Assembly (NCBI GenBank): GCA_003486675.1
Contig: DNGG01000589.1
Location: 3,320 to 25,738, forward strand
Direction of reading: 5' to 3'
Length of the DNA stretch: 22,419 nt
From: Cyanobacteria bacterium UBA11372
GTDB taxonomy: Bacteria > Cyanobacteriota > Cyanobacteriia > Cyanobacteriales > Aerosakkonemataceae
In this document: positions 1-7,090 of the stretch, in pieces
Layout of the letters: every line of letters starts with the position of its first letter
How positions within the stretch are numbered: position 1 is the stretch's first letter
The notes under the pieces: model-generated
What the model saw: only the letters and a program-made list of their open reading frames with translations
Told to the model about the DNA's origin: nothing
Database searches by the model: none
Made by a program: the position numbers and the translations under genes

Positions 1-775
1 CTCTAGGTATTTTTTACAAACTATTACAAAAATTCATTTTTTAGCAAGAAAAGCAAGCTCAGCAATTCGGTTCAAGTAGATCGGAAGCTGCGAGCTTTAG
101 TGCTGAAATTGCTGCTAGATTGTGAGCGATCGCTCTGTTTTCCCCAGAAGCGCTCGGGATATGCACTATCTAATCCCAGGTTGCCTACGCATTCTCATCT
201 GTTCGATAGAAAGCAGCTATACAAATTGCCTCGTTTCTTAATTGATTGTCAATGAATTAGGCTGAGGGTGATAGCGATCGCTTCTATCTCTAATTCGATT
301 TATTAAGGGTATAAGTTTTTATCTGGATAGATTTGCCGTGTTTATTGAGATTTCTTGGCGGTTGTTAGCTCGGTGTTGACCCCTAAAACCCCGAGCTGGC
401 AAGACTTTTGAATAAGATCGTGGTAGCCAAAATGCTTGGAGCAACAAACGCTAGTTTTATAACCTACGTAAATTTTAGATATTTTATGTAAAAAATGCTT
501 CAAAAACTCTTGCAATCTAGCGATGACCTATGTAAACTAAATTCATCAGTTGAGTAAAATTAATTAAAATTTAAGCTAGAGTTTAATTGACGGTTTTTTA
601 GGGTGCTTATACCTCTATTGATAGGCGTTTTTTCAAGAAAACGTTACGAATTTTTGCGAAAACAGAAATTATCAGAAAAGGGGTAAAATTCACCGCTGGC
701 AAGGCTAAGTATAGACTCGCGATCGCAGGCGATAGCCCTAATTTTTCTAGAGCTTAAAACTGAATTTCGGCTCAG
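1..775. other. Intergenic stretch, no gene seen
   Basis: I find no open frame of useful length and no recognisable protein fragment on either strand. The stretch is AT-rich with scattered HIP1 octamers (for example near 125 and 274). It may hold further decayed remains of whatever operon the hypC relic at 776-1023 belonged to, but nothing could be matched. Confidence 0.5.
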
Positions 776-1023
776 CTAATCGGTCAGATCATTTTGCTAA
801 CCGCTGTGGATATTAACGATGGAGAAGGCGATCGATCTTAGGGAAATTACGGACGGTAAAAGTCAGTTTTGGCGGAGCGATCAAAGAAATCAGTCTTGCC
901 TATGTTCCTGATGCAAAAGTGGATGATTAGGCAATCGTCCACGTCGGCTTTGCCCTCAGGGTTCTTGACCTTCAAGCAGCAGAACGCAGGTTGAGCTATT
1001 TAGCTAAAATTCAAATTGGATAA
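776..1023 (+). pseudogene. hypC: Decayed hydrogenase maturation chaperone HypC/HupF
   Basis: Read in two frames, the DNA spells most of a HypC protein. From 779 one frame gives IGQIILLTAVDIND, resembling the PGQII start of the family, and runs to a TAG at 839. From 838 a second frame gives VSFGGAIKEISLAYVPDAKV, then an in-frame TAG at 928-930 where the family has a tyrosine (GDY), then AIVHVGFALRVLD and a natural-looking end at 1021-1023. HypC shuttles the Fe(CN)2CO unit during [NiFe]-hydrogenase assembly, and its start is normally MC with an essential Cys2. No such start is visible. One frameshift, one nonsense codon and a lost start make it a pseudogene. No other hyp gene lies in the window. 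Confidence 0.85.
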
Positions 1024-1171
1024 CGGTTACTGTAAAGCGATAAAATAATTTGGCAAGAGGTCTGATTTTAGATAACTTCCCAATCAGCCTACCTTCTTTG
1101 TTGTCGAGCGTGTTTCTACAGAAAAAACTTTTCAGTTGATTCTCCTAATCACAAACTGGTTGTAGCCCCAT

Positions 1172-1936
1172 ATGACCGATCCCTTGAACCCTATTTTGCT
1201 TCATGCCGCAGATGGAATTAGCGCCTATGACGATCGCGCCACCTTTAAAACAGTGGAATCTGCTGTCTTACAACTTTGGGATGTGGTTGATAATCTGACC
1301 CGCATTTATCCACCTAAACATGAACGATACCGAGTGACGATCTTTGGTTCCGCTCGGCTGCATCCAGAAGATTTGCTCTACACTCAGGTGCGGCAACTAG
1401 CTAGCGAATTAACGGCAATGGGCTGTGATATTGTCACCGGGGGCGGTCCTGGGCTAATGCAAGCGGCTAATGAAGGCAGCGTGATTGCAGATCCTGAGAA
1501 TTTGACGCAGTCGATTGGGGTTCGGATTGCGCTTGAGCAAGAACAGCAAGCCAATCCCTTTGTCGAAGAAGTGTATCACCATCGCACCTTCTTTTCTCGG
1601 CTGCACCACTTTGTGGTGCTATCGGATGCATTTGTGGTCGTTCCTGGGGGCATTGGCACGACGTTAGAAACCATGATGGTCTGGCAATTGTTGCAAGTCC
1701 GGAAACTGCATCATGTGCCGTTGATTTTGGTGGGTTCGATGTGGGTCGATTTAGTTGATTGGGCAGAGCGTCATATGGTGGAGGTCACGCCTCCCTTAGC
1801 GAATGCAGTTGATGTCAGAATTCCTACCTGTGTGGAAACCTGCTCAGAGGCGATCGCGCTGCTGCAACAATACCAAACTCAGTGGCAGAACACTCGCGTT
1901 GTCAATCCCCAGTGCCCCACCCCAGAGTCGATTTAA
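1172..1936 (+). CDS. LOG family protein (nucleotide 5'-monophosphate phosphoribohydrolase-like)
   Basis: A 254-residue protein with the lysine-decarboxylase-like Rossmann fold of the LOG family. Signature motifs are GGGPGLMQAANEG near residues 90-102 and PGGIGTTLE near 159-167, which is the PGGxGTxxE nucleotide/phosphoribosyl site of cytokinin-activating LOG enzymes. The family hydrolyses nucleoside 5'-monophosphates to a free base and ribose 5-phosphate, and the protein is expected to be cytosolic. An N-terminal extension of about 50 residues precedes the core, as in the longer bacterial LOG proteins. The ATG at 1172 has no strong Shine-Dalgarno sequence. It is monocistronic: the hypC relic lies upstream and an opposite-strand relic downstream. 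Some older annotations call such proteins lysine decarboxylase, which the motifs do not support. The true substrate is unknown. Confidence 0.9.
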   Translation: MTDPLNPILLHAADGISAYDDRATFKTVESAVLQLWDVVDNLTRIYPPKHERYRVTIFGSARLHPEDLLYTQVRQLASELTAMGCDIVTGGGPGLMQAANEGSVIADPENLTQSIGVRIALEQEQQANPFVEEVYHHRTFFSRLHHFVVLSDAFVVVPGGIGTTLETMMVWQLLQVRKLHHVPLILVGSMWVDLVDWAERHMVEVTPPLANAVDVRIPTCVETCSEAIALLQQYQTQWQNTRVVNPQCPTPESI

Positions 1937-2001
1937 AATCAGATCTTGGACTATTTGCTGCTAACTCAAGTTGCTTAGCCCGCCAGAAACTGCGCTTCTT
2001 G

Positions 2002-2163
2002 TCAACCTCTTTTACTGGACTGGCGCTCTAGTCCTTTGTCCAAGCAGTAATCTAAAGCTTTTTCACAGCGGTCTTTGAGGTAGTTTAAAATTTTTCTACC
2101 TGCGGAGGTGTCAGGGGTAATGTAATTACCTTGGTTTCTCGGAAAATAAGAATTTGACTCGGT
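2002..2163 (-). pseudogene. Possible C-terminal relic of an unidentified gene
   Basis: A minus-strand frame of 54 codons, bounded upstream by a stop at 2164-2166 and ending in TGA at 2002-2004, has protein-like composition (NYITPDTSAGRKILNYLKDR and a lysine-rich tail) but no start codon context. In a neighbouring frame just upstream (about 2225-2150) there is another protein-like run, NLQLEPEQNRWETACLNR. Together they look like the frameshifted remains of one gene. I do not recognise the family. It lies directly downstream of the minus-strand gene at 2257-2682 and could be the remnant of a co-transcribed neighbour. Confidence 0.3.
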
Positions 2164-2256
2164 TTAAGCAAGCGGTTTCCCAACGGTTTTGTTCGGGTTC
2201 GAGTTGAAGGTTAAGCGATCGCTCTTTTACTGGAAAAGTAGCACGACCTCATTTTT

Positions 2257-2682
2257 TCACGCTTCCAGTGCGATCGCTCTGATCCATCCAACAATATTTT
2301 CAACCAATTGGGGTTGATTTTGGGAAAAGCATTTTAGCGAGGTATTGCTCAAGCATTGCTCAGTAACAACACAAACTGCCCCATCAAATTTACTCAGAGC
2401 ATTGAGGAATACGTCGCTAAATCCTTGCAATGCTGTACCATCTGGGTTGTAAAACACCAAAACGACATGCTTATCGGTTTCTAGTAAATCCCAATAAGAT
2501 TGTAATTCCGGCATCGTTTTAGGGGTGCCATCATTGCACTTAGGACAGCCATGCTTAACCATTACAGTATAAATTTTTGCAGCAGGGTTATCTGGTTCAA
2601 TAAATTTGCTACCGTCAATGCAAATTAGTTTGATATTTTCGTTATAAATTTGTTGAGCCGACATTTTCTTATATTTTGACAT
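2257..2682 (-). CDS. Hypothetical protein with a CxxC motif
   Basis: A 141-residue soluble protein that I do not recognise. It has a CPKC motif at about residue 46 (HGCPKCNDGTPKT) in a position that could suit a thioredoxin-like or metal-binding fold, followed by a hydrophobic beta-like segment (HVVLVFYNPDG). Two further cysteines lie near residues 104-118. There is no signal peptide or membrane segment. The ATG at 2682 has no clear ribosome-binding site; a second ATG seven codons in is an alternative start. It is a lone gene between a relic (2002-2163) and a MITE-like element (2741-2924). A redox role would be inference from CxxC alone. Confidence 0.6.
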   Translation of the reverse strand: MSKYKKMSAQQIYNENIKLICIDGSKFIEPDNPAAKIYTVMVKHGCPKCNDGTPKTMPELQSYWDLLETDKHVVLVFYNPDGTALQGFSDVFLNALSKFDGAVCVVTEQCLSNTSLKCFSQNQPQLVENIVGWIRAIALEA

Positions 2683-2740
2683 TTTTATAACGGCAACTCA
2701 AGCCTTTCAGCGCTTCTTTTGTTAAGTTATTTTGTTATTC

Positions 2741-2924
2741 GGCTCTCCCGTAATTGAGGTGATAATAAAACCTGATAAATCATGTGAAAAGCTTAGTCCA
2801 TAAAGGTTGTAGGTTGGGTTTCGTTGCTCAACCCAACTTATTAGTCTGGAGAGTTAGGTTTAGTTTGGATTAAACCAACCTACGAATGATTAGATAAATT
2901 TATCACCTTAAGTACGGGAGATCC
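2741..2924. mobile_element. MITE-like element with ISL3-type termini
   Basis: The element is 184 bp and bounded by 25-bp terminal inverted repeats, 2741-2765 and 2900-2924, that match at 22 of 25 positions. Both begin GG(C/A)TCTCCCGTA and end AGGTGATAA. The outer part of the repeat also matches the end of the ISL3 remnant at 5083 (GGTTCTCCCGTACTT), so this is probably a non-autonomous derivative of that family. No coding capacity. Inside is a palindrome (GTTGGGTT 2813-2820 / AACCCAAC 2830-2837), and GTAGGTTGG (2809-2817) is repeated inverted at 2875-2883. The 8-bp target duplication expected for ISL3 is not visible at the flanks, so the insertion is probably old. Confidence 0.7.
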
Positions 2925-2942
2925 GAGGCAGAGCCTCCGGAT
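2921..2942. repeat. Short hairpin downstream of phoH
   Basis: ATCCGAGGC, a three-base loop, then GCCTCCGGAT form a 9-bp stem with one bulged base. The hairpin begins 28 nt past the phoH stop codon. No T-run follows on the minus strand, so it is not a classical terminator. Sequences of the AGGCAGAGCCT type are a familiar cyanobacterial intergenic repeat. It overlaps the right end of the MITE-like element by a few bases. It may still act as a 3'-end stabiliser for phoH mRNA. Confidence 0.45.
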
Positions 2943-2969
2943 TATTGAGAATGGTGCAAGATCTAAAAT

Positions 2970-4298
2970 TTAGAGCAAGATTGCTGCCCGTTCTGCTAGA
3001 GGCGATCGCTCTCCTTTTTGTAAGGTAATATGCCCCGCTAATGGATCTTGCTTGAAGCGTTCAACTGCATAGGTTAATCCATTACTTGCGGCATCGATAT
3101 AAGGATTGTCAATTTGATCTGGATCGCCGGTTAAAACGATTTTTGTTCCTTCTCCAGCTCGAGTCAAAATCGTTTTCACTTCATGGGGCGTCAGGTTTTG
3201 CGCTTCATCGACAATCAAGAACTGCTCAGGAATGCTGCGCCCTCTAATATAGGTGAGGGGTTCAATTTGGAGGATGCCCTGTTCCAGCAGTTCCTCATAT
3301 CCTGGTCGCCAATGTTTGGGTTTGCCGATGGTTGTCTGGGAGCCAAAAATTAAATCGAAGTTATCGTATAGTGGCTGCATCCAAGGAGTCAGTTTTTCTT
3401 TGATCTCTCCTGGTAAATAGCCAATGTCTTTGCCCATTGGCACCACTGGTCGAGAAATTAATAGGCGATTGTAGATGCGCTCATCGGCAACTTTTTGCAA
3501 GCCTGCGGCGATCGCCAGCAACGTCTTTCCGGTTCCTGCTTTACCCACCAAAGTCACTAACGGAATCGAATCGCGCAACAACAAGTCGAAGGCAAACTTC
3601 TGTTCTCGATTTCGAGCTTGGATATTGGAGACTCCATCGCGGGGCAGTTTGGTGAGGGGAAGCACCTTTCCAGAACTACCATCCACAATTCCTAAAGCTG
3701 TATGAGCGAGATTTGTTTGATCGATCAGCGTCACAGCTTGGTTAGGTAATAGAGGATCTTTGAGTATGACGCTGCCCTCTTTGAAGAGTTGGTCAATCGA
3801 TTCTGGTGGCACCATGACTTCTGCTGTGCCTGTATATAATTCATCGATATCGACTTTATTGGTTTCGTAATCTTGTGCAATTAATCCTAGTGCGTCGGCT
3901 TTGATGCGTAAGTTGGTATCTTTACTAACTAATACAACCGGGCACTGGCATTGACTTTTTTGATCTAATGCTACTGCCAAAATTGCATTATCTCCGTTGC
4001 TGTGTTCGAGTTCTGCAGGGAGACTTCGCAAAGTTTCCCGCTGACAAAGGGCAACCCGCAACAACCCACCCTGCTTGAGGGAAATGCCATCGGTTAAATG
4101 CCCTTGTTGGCGAAGCGCATCTAAAGTACGGGAGACTTGACGAGCATTGCGCCCAGTCGTGTCTGAGTTCTTCTTAAAGCGATCCAGTTCTTCGATCAAC
4201 GTGATGGGAAGAATCACATCATTATCTTCAAAGCAGAACAACGCAGTCGGATCGTGCAGGAGTACGTTGGTATCAAGAACATAAACTTTTTTCATCAT
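2970..4298 (-). CDS. PhoH family protein with N-terminal PIN domain
   Basis: A 442-residue protein of the PIN-PhoH type (like YlaK). The N-terminal PIN nuclease domain (about 1-140) begins VYVLDTNVLLHDP with the first catalytic Asp. The C-terminal PhoH P-loop ATPase carries Walker A GKAGTGKT near 250-258 and Walker B FLIVDEAQN near 358-367. The predicted role is an ATP-dependent RNA-acting helicase/nuclease in the cytosol; the physiological substrate is not established. I chose the ATG at 4298 (MMKKVYVLD) because GGAAGAG at 4305-4311 lies six bases upstream; the next ATG at 4295 is equally possible. An upstream in-frame ATG at 4364 would add 22 residues not typical of the family. Monocistronic, with a long leader that contains the inverted repeat at 4520-4560. 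Confidence 0.93.
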   Translation of the reverse strand: MMKKVYVLDTNVLLHDPTALFCFEDNDVILPITLIEELDRFKKNSDTTGRNARQVSRTLDALRQQGHLTDGISLKQGGLLRVALCQRETLRSLPAELEHSNGDNAILAVALDQKSQCQCPVVLVSKDTNLRIKADALGLIAQDYETNKVDIDELYTGTAEVMVPPESIDQLFKEGSVILKDPLLPNQAVTLIDQTNLAHTALGIVDGSSGKVLPLTKLPRDGVSNIQARNREQKFAFDLLLRDSIPLVTLVGKAGTGKTLLAIAAGLQKVADERIYNRLLISRPVVPMGKDIGYLPGEIKEKLTPWMQPLYDNFDLIFGSQTTIGKPKHWRPGYEELLEQGILQIEPLTYIRGRSIPEQFLIVDEAQNLTPHEVKTILTRAGEGTKIVLTGDPDQIDNPYIDAASNGLTYAVERFKQDPLAGHITLQKGERSPLAERAAILL

Positions 4299-4304
4299 CC
4301 GAAA

Positions 4305-4311
4305 CTCTTCC
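4305..4311 (-). promoter_or_regulatory. Ribosome-binding site that fixes the phoH start
   Basis: GGAAGAG on the minus strand, six bases before the ATG at 4298. This supports the shorter phoH protein over the longer one starting at 4364. Confidence 0.6.
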
Positions 4312-4519
4312 AGACTATTTGTAGGTATCATTCTACTTTTGTAGAGGCGCGTCTCAATCATCACAATTGTCTGGGGGGCGGGTTTTGTCAGGAACTGTTA
4401 CTGAGATGCTTCCGGTAAGTCAACGGCTGGGAGCGGCTGCTCTAGTATCTTTTGGTTGCGCTTTGAGCGAGATCCCTCTGCTTTGAGGATAAATGAGGTA
4501 AAATTTACAACACAGAAAG

Positions 4520-4560
4520 TTTGTCAAGCGCGCTGCCATTTTTGCTGCGCGCTTGACAAA
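4520..4560. repeat. Perfect 14-bp inverted repeat upstream of phoH
   Basis: TTTGTCAAGCGCGC (4520-4533) and GCGCGCTTGACAAA (4547-4560) are exact inverted copies separated by 13 bases. Each arm contains TTGACA reading outward, the consensus -35 hexamer, on opposite strands. I see no good -10 at 16-18 bp from either, so promoter function is unproven. It lies about 220 bp upstream of the phoH start. It may be a hairpin, an operator-like site or a mobile repeat. Confidence 0.65.
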
Positions 4561-4677
4561 CGATCGCGATAACGCTTTCCCTCACTCGAAAAGCAATCCG
4601 CTGTAAGCATGTGTTGGGCTATTTCGCAAGGGTAGCGATCGCTAATAAATTCATCTCGCTATTAAAACCGCAGAAGA

Positions 4678-5082
4678 CTATGACTGTGGCAGGGGAGAAG
4701 ATGAATTGTTAATAGTTTGCTCCCTGGCTCCTAACTCTTGTAATTTTCCGACCAACTCAACAGAAATTCCAGATAAATTAGCAGCTTCTATTGTAGAGAT
4801 ACCGCTCTTAAGCCGCTGTAAAAAATTCTCAATCCGATAGCAAAAGCCGACGCTCAATTGCTACGCGCACGCCATTTTCAATTGTTTGCCAATCTCCCCC
4901 AGATGAGGTTAAAGAAACAAATGAAGTTTGGCGATCAGAAGCTACCTCTGCCGATGCTATGACTTCTACAGTGTGGTATTGTGGTATTCCTGAACCTTTG
5001 CTCAAACGGAAAGTATAAACTCGCCGTCCCGTCCTAGAGGCAGTAATCACAGTTAGCAAGGTACTATTTGTTCGAGGTAAGC
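4678..5082 (-). pseudogene. Truncated, frameshifted gene of unknown function
   Basis: On the minus strand a 76-residue frame with a TTG start at 5059 (LTVITASRTGRRVYTFRLSK onward) ends at 4829. A second frame, open from about 4857 to TAG at 4678-4680, continues with protein-like sequence (RIENFLQRLKSGIS, then TIEAANLSGISVELVGKLQE) that looks helix-turn-helix-like. Joining the frames near 4835 gives one protein of at least 125 residues, so a frameshift is likely. The first frame stays open upstream to 5082, exactly where the ISL3 remnant begins, without an ATG. The simplest reading is that the insertion removed the 5' end. I do not recognise the family. Confidence 0.5.
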
Positions 5083-6045
5083 GGTTCTCCCGTACTTAGT
5101 GTGCTAAATTATGAGGAAAATGCCAGAGAAGTAAAGCTCTAATTTCAAAATTTTCAAAATTATTAAAGCCAAATCCACAACGTTTTAATAGTTTTAGTTT
5201 GTTATTAATACCTTTCACTATTCCATTATTTATTCTCCTCTCAAAATAACCAACTACCTCGGGAAACCACCGCTTAATCGTTGACACAGTATTGCGATAA
5301 TATTGATCGGCTTTCTTTAACCAATCGAGTAATTTTAATGTTCCTTATCCTAAAGTTTTACTTTCTTCAAATAAGAGATGTAATTCCTCTTTCAAATCGT
5401 GCATAATTGCCACAATCGGTGAAGCTTCTTTCACCTGTGCTAATTTTTATTTTTGCTTTTTAGATAACTTATCCTCGGCTTTCAGCAATATATATTTACT
5501 CCCTTTTAAACTACCTTCATAGTTTAGCTCTGTCTTTAGCATTTAGAGATTATGCTGTTTTATTTTGAGAAATTATCGCATAATTTAACTCTTCATTAAC
5601 TATTTTTTCGCATATGAAATATATCCCCTTTCACTGCTGCATTTGGACATATTCTTTGTATTAAATATTTATAATTACGAGTCATATTCCTACTGAATTA
5701 TTCTATCTGATACAATACTTTTTTCCCATTTTTGCATCAATTTTTCTATTAATCCTTGGGTTATTGATGATAATTATACCACTAATTTATGCGTTTTTAA
5801 TTCCATTAAAACGACAATAAATTTTAATTTTTTTGATTAAATTAATTTAATTTATCCCTAATATTTTTAAATCATCTACATCGAATGGCAATATTTTTTG
5901 GGCTACAGCTATTACGATTGACCATACTTCTTCTTCTGTTAACCGATTATTTTTAGCTACATTGCTCACGTCACTATGAATAACTTGCTCTGTAATAGCA
6001 TCGGCATATCTATAAGTAAAACGTTTTCTATTTCCGCAGGAACGA
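5083..6045 (-). mobile_element. ISL3-family insertion sequence remnant
   Basis: One end is recognisable at 5083 (GGTTCTCCCGTACTT), shared with the termini of the MITE-like element at 2741-2924. The matching opposite end is not found near 6045 or beyond, so that end has been deleted. The interior is the decayed transposase described separately. No target duplication can be tested because only one end is present. The boundary near 6045 is approximate, set by where transposase-like sequence stops and a plus-strand gene fragment starts. Confidence 0.75.
5096..6045 (-). pseudogene. ISL3-family transposase, degenerate
   Basis: Translating the minus strand from about 6040 gives pieces of one ISL3 transposase in order: RFTYRYADAITEQVIHSDV and NNRLTEEEVWSIV (helix-turn-helix part), FIVVLMELKTHKLVGII, GDIFHMRKIVNEELNYA (the region around the second catalytic Asp), KAEDKLSKKQK, EASPIVAIMHDLKEELHLLF, TLKLLDWLKKADQYY, then the intact C-terminus STIKRWFPEVVGYFERR, NNGIVKGINNKLKLLKRCGF ending at 5096. 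In-frame stops occur after KKQK and in ESKTLG*GTLK, and several frameshifts lie between 5525 and 5890. The N-terminal zinc-ribbon region is missing. It cannot encode a working transposase. Confidence 0.88.
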
Positions 6046-6099
6046 GTTGAATTTTTGGCAGCTATTAATCGAAGCAGTAACAGACAAGGATGCTTATGA
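6031..6099 (+). pseudogene. C-terminal stub of an unidentified gene
   Basis: A plus-strand frame reads FPQERVEFLAAINRSSNRQG and ends with TGA at 6097-6099, which overlaps the ATG of the next gene in an ATGA arrangement. That 4-bp overlap is typical of translationally coupled genes. The stub probably is the tail of the first gene of the 6.1-7.1 kb cassette, whose front was replaced by the ISL3 remnant. It is too short to identify, and the upstream limit is a guess. Confidence 0.35.
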
Positions 6100-6428
6100 C
6101 CTCTGGCGAACTGAACCCAAAAGATTTACGCACATACACCGTACAACCTAAACCCTGCAAGACCTGTCCCTTTGAAGGAACCGATCCAATCGCGGTGTCT
6201 CCAAAGCTTTACCAGCACTTCATCGATAATTTATGCGGTAAAGGGCAGCACCTCTGTCATAGTGCTGATAACAAGATGATTTGTCGTGGAGGACGAAACA
6301 TTCAGTTGCGTTGGTTATGTGCAGCGGGAATGATATCAGAGCCTACTGACGAAGCTTTCAACGCAGCAATGAACGAAGCATTGAATGGATTTAGCCAGAA
6401 AGCACTGGGAGATAGCAAGAATGGATAA
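6096..6428 (+). CDS. Small cysteine-rich hypothetical protein
   Basis: A 110-residue protein with a CKTCPF motif near residues 16-21, then HLCH (about 50-53) and MICRGG (about 59-64): four Cys plus His in a pattern suited to one metal site. It resembles the general CxxCP...CH...C layout of small phage- and plasmid-associated hypothetical proteins, but I cannot name the family. I chose the ATG at 6096 because AAGGA (6086-6090) lies five bases upstream and because the preceding frame stops in an ATGA overlap there; the ATG at 6090 is an alternative. Its end overlaps the next start (6421) by 8 bp, implying co-transcription and coupling. Confidence 0.65.
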   Translation: MTSGELNPKDLRTYTVQPKPCKTCPFEGTDPIAVSPKLYQHFIDNLCGKGQHLCHSADNKMICRGGRNIQLRWLCAAGMISEPTDEAFNAAMNEALNGFSQKALGDSKNG

Positions 6429-6978
6429 ATCTACTCATTGGCAGAAGGTTGGCGAGCTATTGCGAGGGGCTACCGAAGCTGCTGAACAACTGGCGATCGC
6501 TGAGCGTAATTATCAATCTTTGCTGGAGGCACTAAACCGAATAAATTTCATTCAACCCGCCAAAGAAACCGACAAACCCCCCTCGGATCGACATACGGAA
6601 CAAACCGTCAGCGATCGCCAAGAACTCCTTATGCAAGTCGAAAAGTTGTCCCAGGAGTTAGAAAAGAACAAGTTGACGACCGAAGGTTTAGCGACGGATG
6701 TGCAAAAGCTTCGGGAACCTATCGGTGAAATCGAGAGTATCAAGCGTCAAGTGCAGGCTTTGTCCTACTCGCTAGGAATTCTGCTTGAGGAAAAGTCACA
6801 GCCAAATAAAGCTTCTGCTGCTCCCGTAGGCTCTGCCAGAAAAGTAGACTCTACCAAAGATGCTCGTGCTATGTTGGATGACTCCGCTGGCACCTGTAAA
6901 GCAGAGAATTGCCGAACATGTAGCGACGAAAGAGCTATTTTACCCAGCTCAAATCGCCAGAGAACTGGATTTACGTAG
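6421..6978 (+). CDS. Coiled-coil hypothetical protein, probably frameshifted near its end
   Basis: A 185-residue reading frame, starting at an ATG inside the end of the preceding gene. Residues about 80-140 are rich in Glu, Lys, Gln and Leu with heptad-like spacing (LLMQVEKLSQELEKNKL, IESIKRQVQALSYSLGILLE), so a coiled coil is likely. There is no signal peptide. The last ~28 residues (after DDSAGT) look non-native. One base after that point, the next frame supplies a convincing winged-helix domain that overlaps from 6860. Removing one base near 6890-6900 would join them into one protein of about 222 residues. Whether this is a sequencing error, a mutation or programmed frameshifting cannot be told here. 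Family not recognised. Confidence 0.55.
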   Translation: MDKSTHWQKVGELLRGATEAAEQLAIAERNYQSLLEALNRINFIQPAKETDKPPSDRHTEQTVSDRQELLMQVEKLSQELEKNKLTTEGLATDVQKLREPIGEIESIKRQVQALSYSLGILLEEKSQPNKASAAPVGSARKVDSTKDARAMLDDSAGTCKAENCRTCSDERAILPSSNRQRTGFT

Positions 6979-7090
6979 CAATTACGTAAACAAGGCTCTT
7001 CGGGATTTAGAGGTGAAGGGCTTTGTGAAATCGATCGACACCAAAGGATGCAGAGGACGTAAGCTTTACAAGGTTGCCGAACCGCTTTAG
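6860..7090 (+). CDS. Winged helix-turn-helix domain, likely C-terminus of the upstream gene
   Basis: A frame of 76 residues whose core, VKQRIAEHVATKELFYPAQI then ARELDLRSNYVNKALRDLEV and KGFVKSID, is a clear winged helix-turn-helix DNA-binding fold with the wing at TKGCRGRKLYKV. The first ~13 residues overlap the coiled-coil gene in another frame and are not protein-like. The ATG at 6860 lacks a ribosome-binding site, so this is more likely the detached C-terminal domain of the 6421 gene than an independent gene. Joined, the product would be a coiled-coil plus wHTH regulator or DNA-binding factor of a mobile or accessory cassette. Confidence 0.55.
   Translation: MLVLCWMTPLAPVKQRIAEHVATKELFYPAQIARELDLRSNYVNKALRDLEVKGFVKSIDTKGCRGRKLYKVAEPL

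Noticed and set aside
2809..2838. CRISPR-like repeat
   Set aside because: Only one hairpin unit here and one related unit 16 kb away; no regular spacing or spacers.
4522..4560. Promoters from the TTGACA hexamers in the palindrome
   Set aside because: No acceptable -10 at 16-18 bp on either strand, so I kept it as a repeat.
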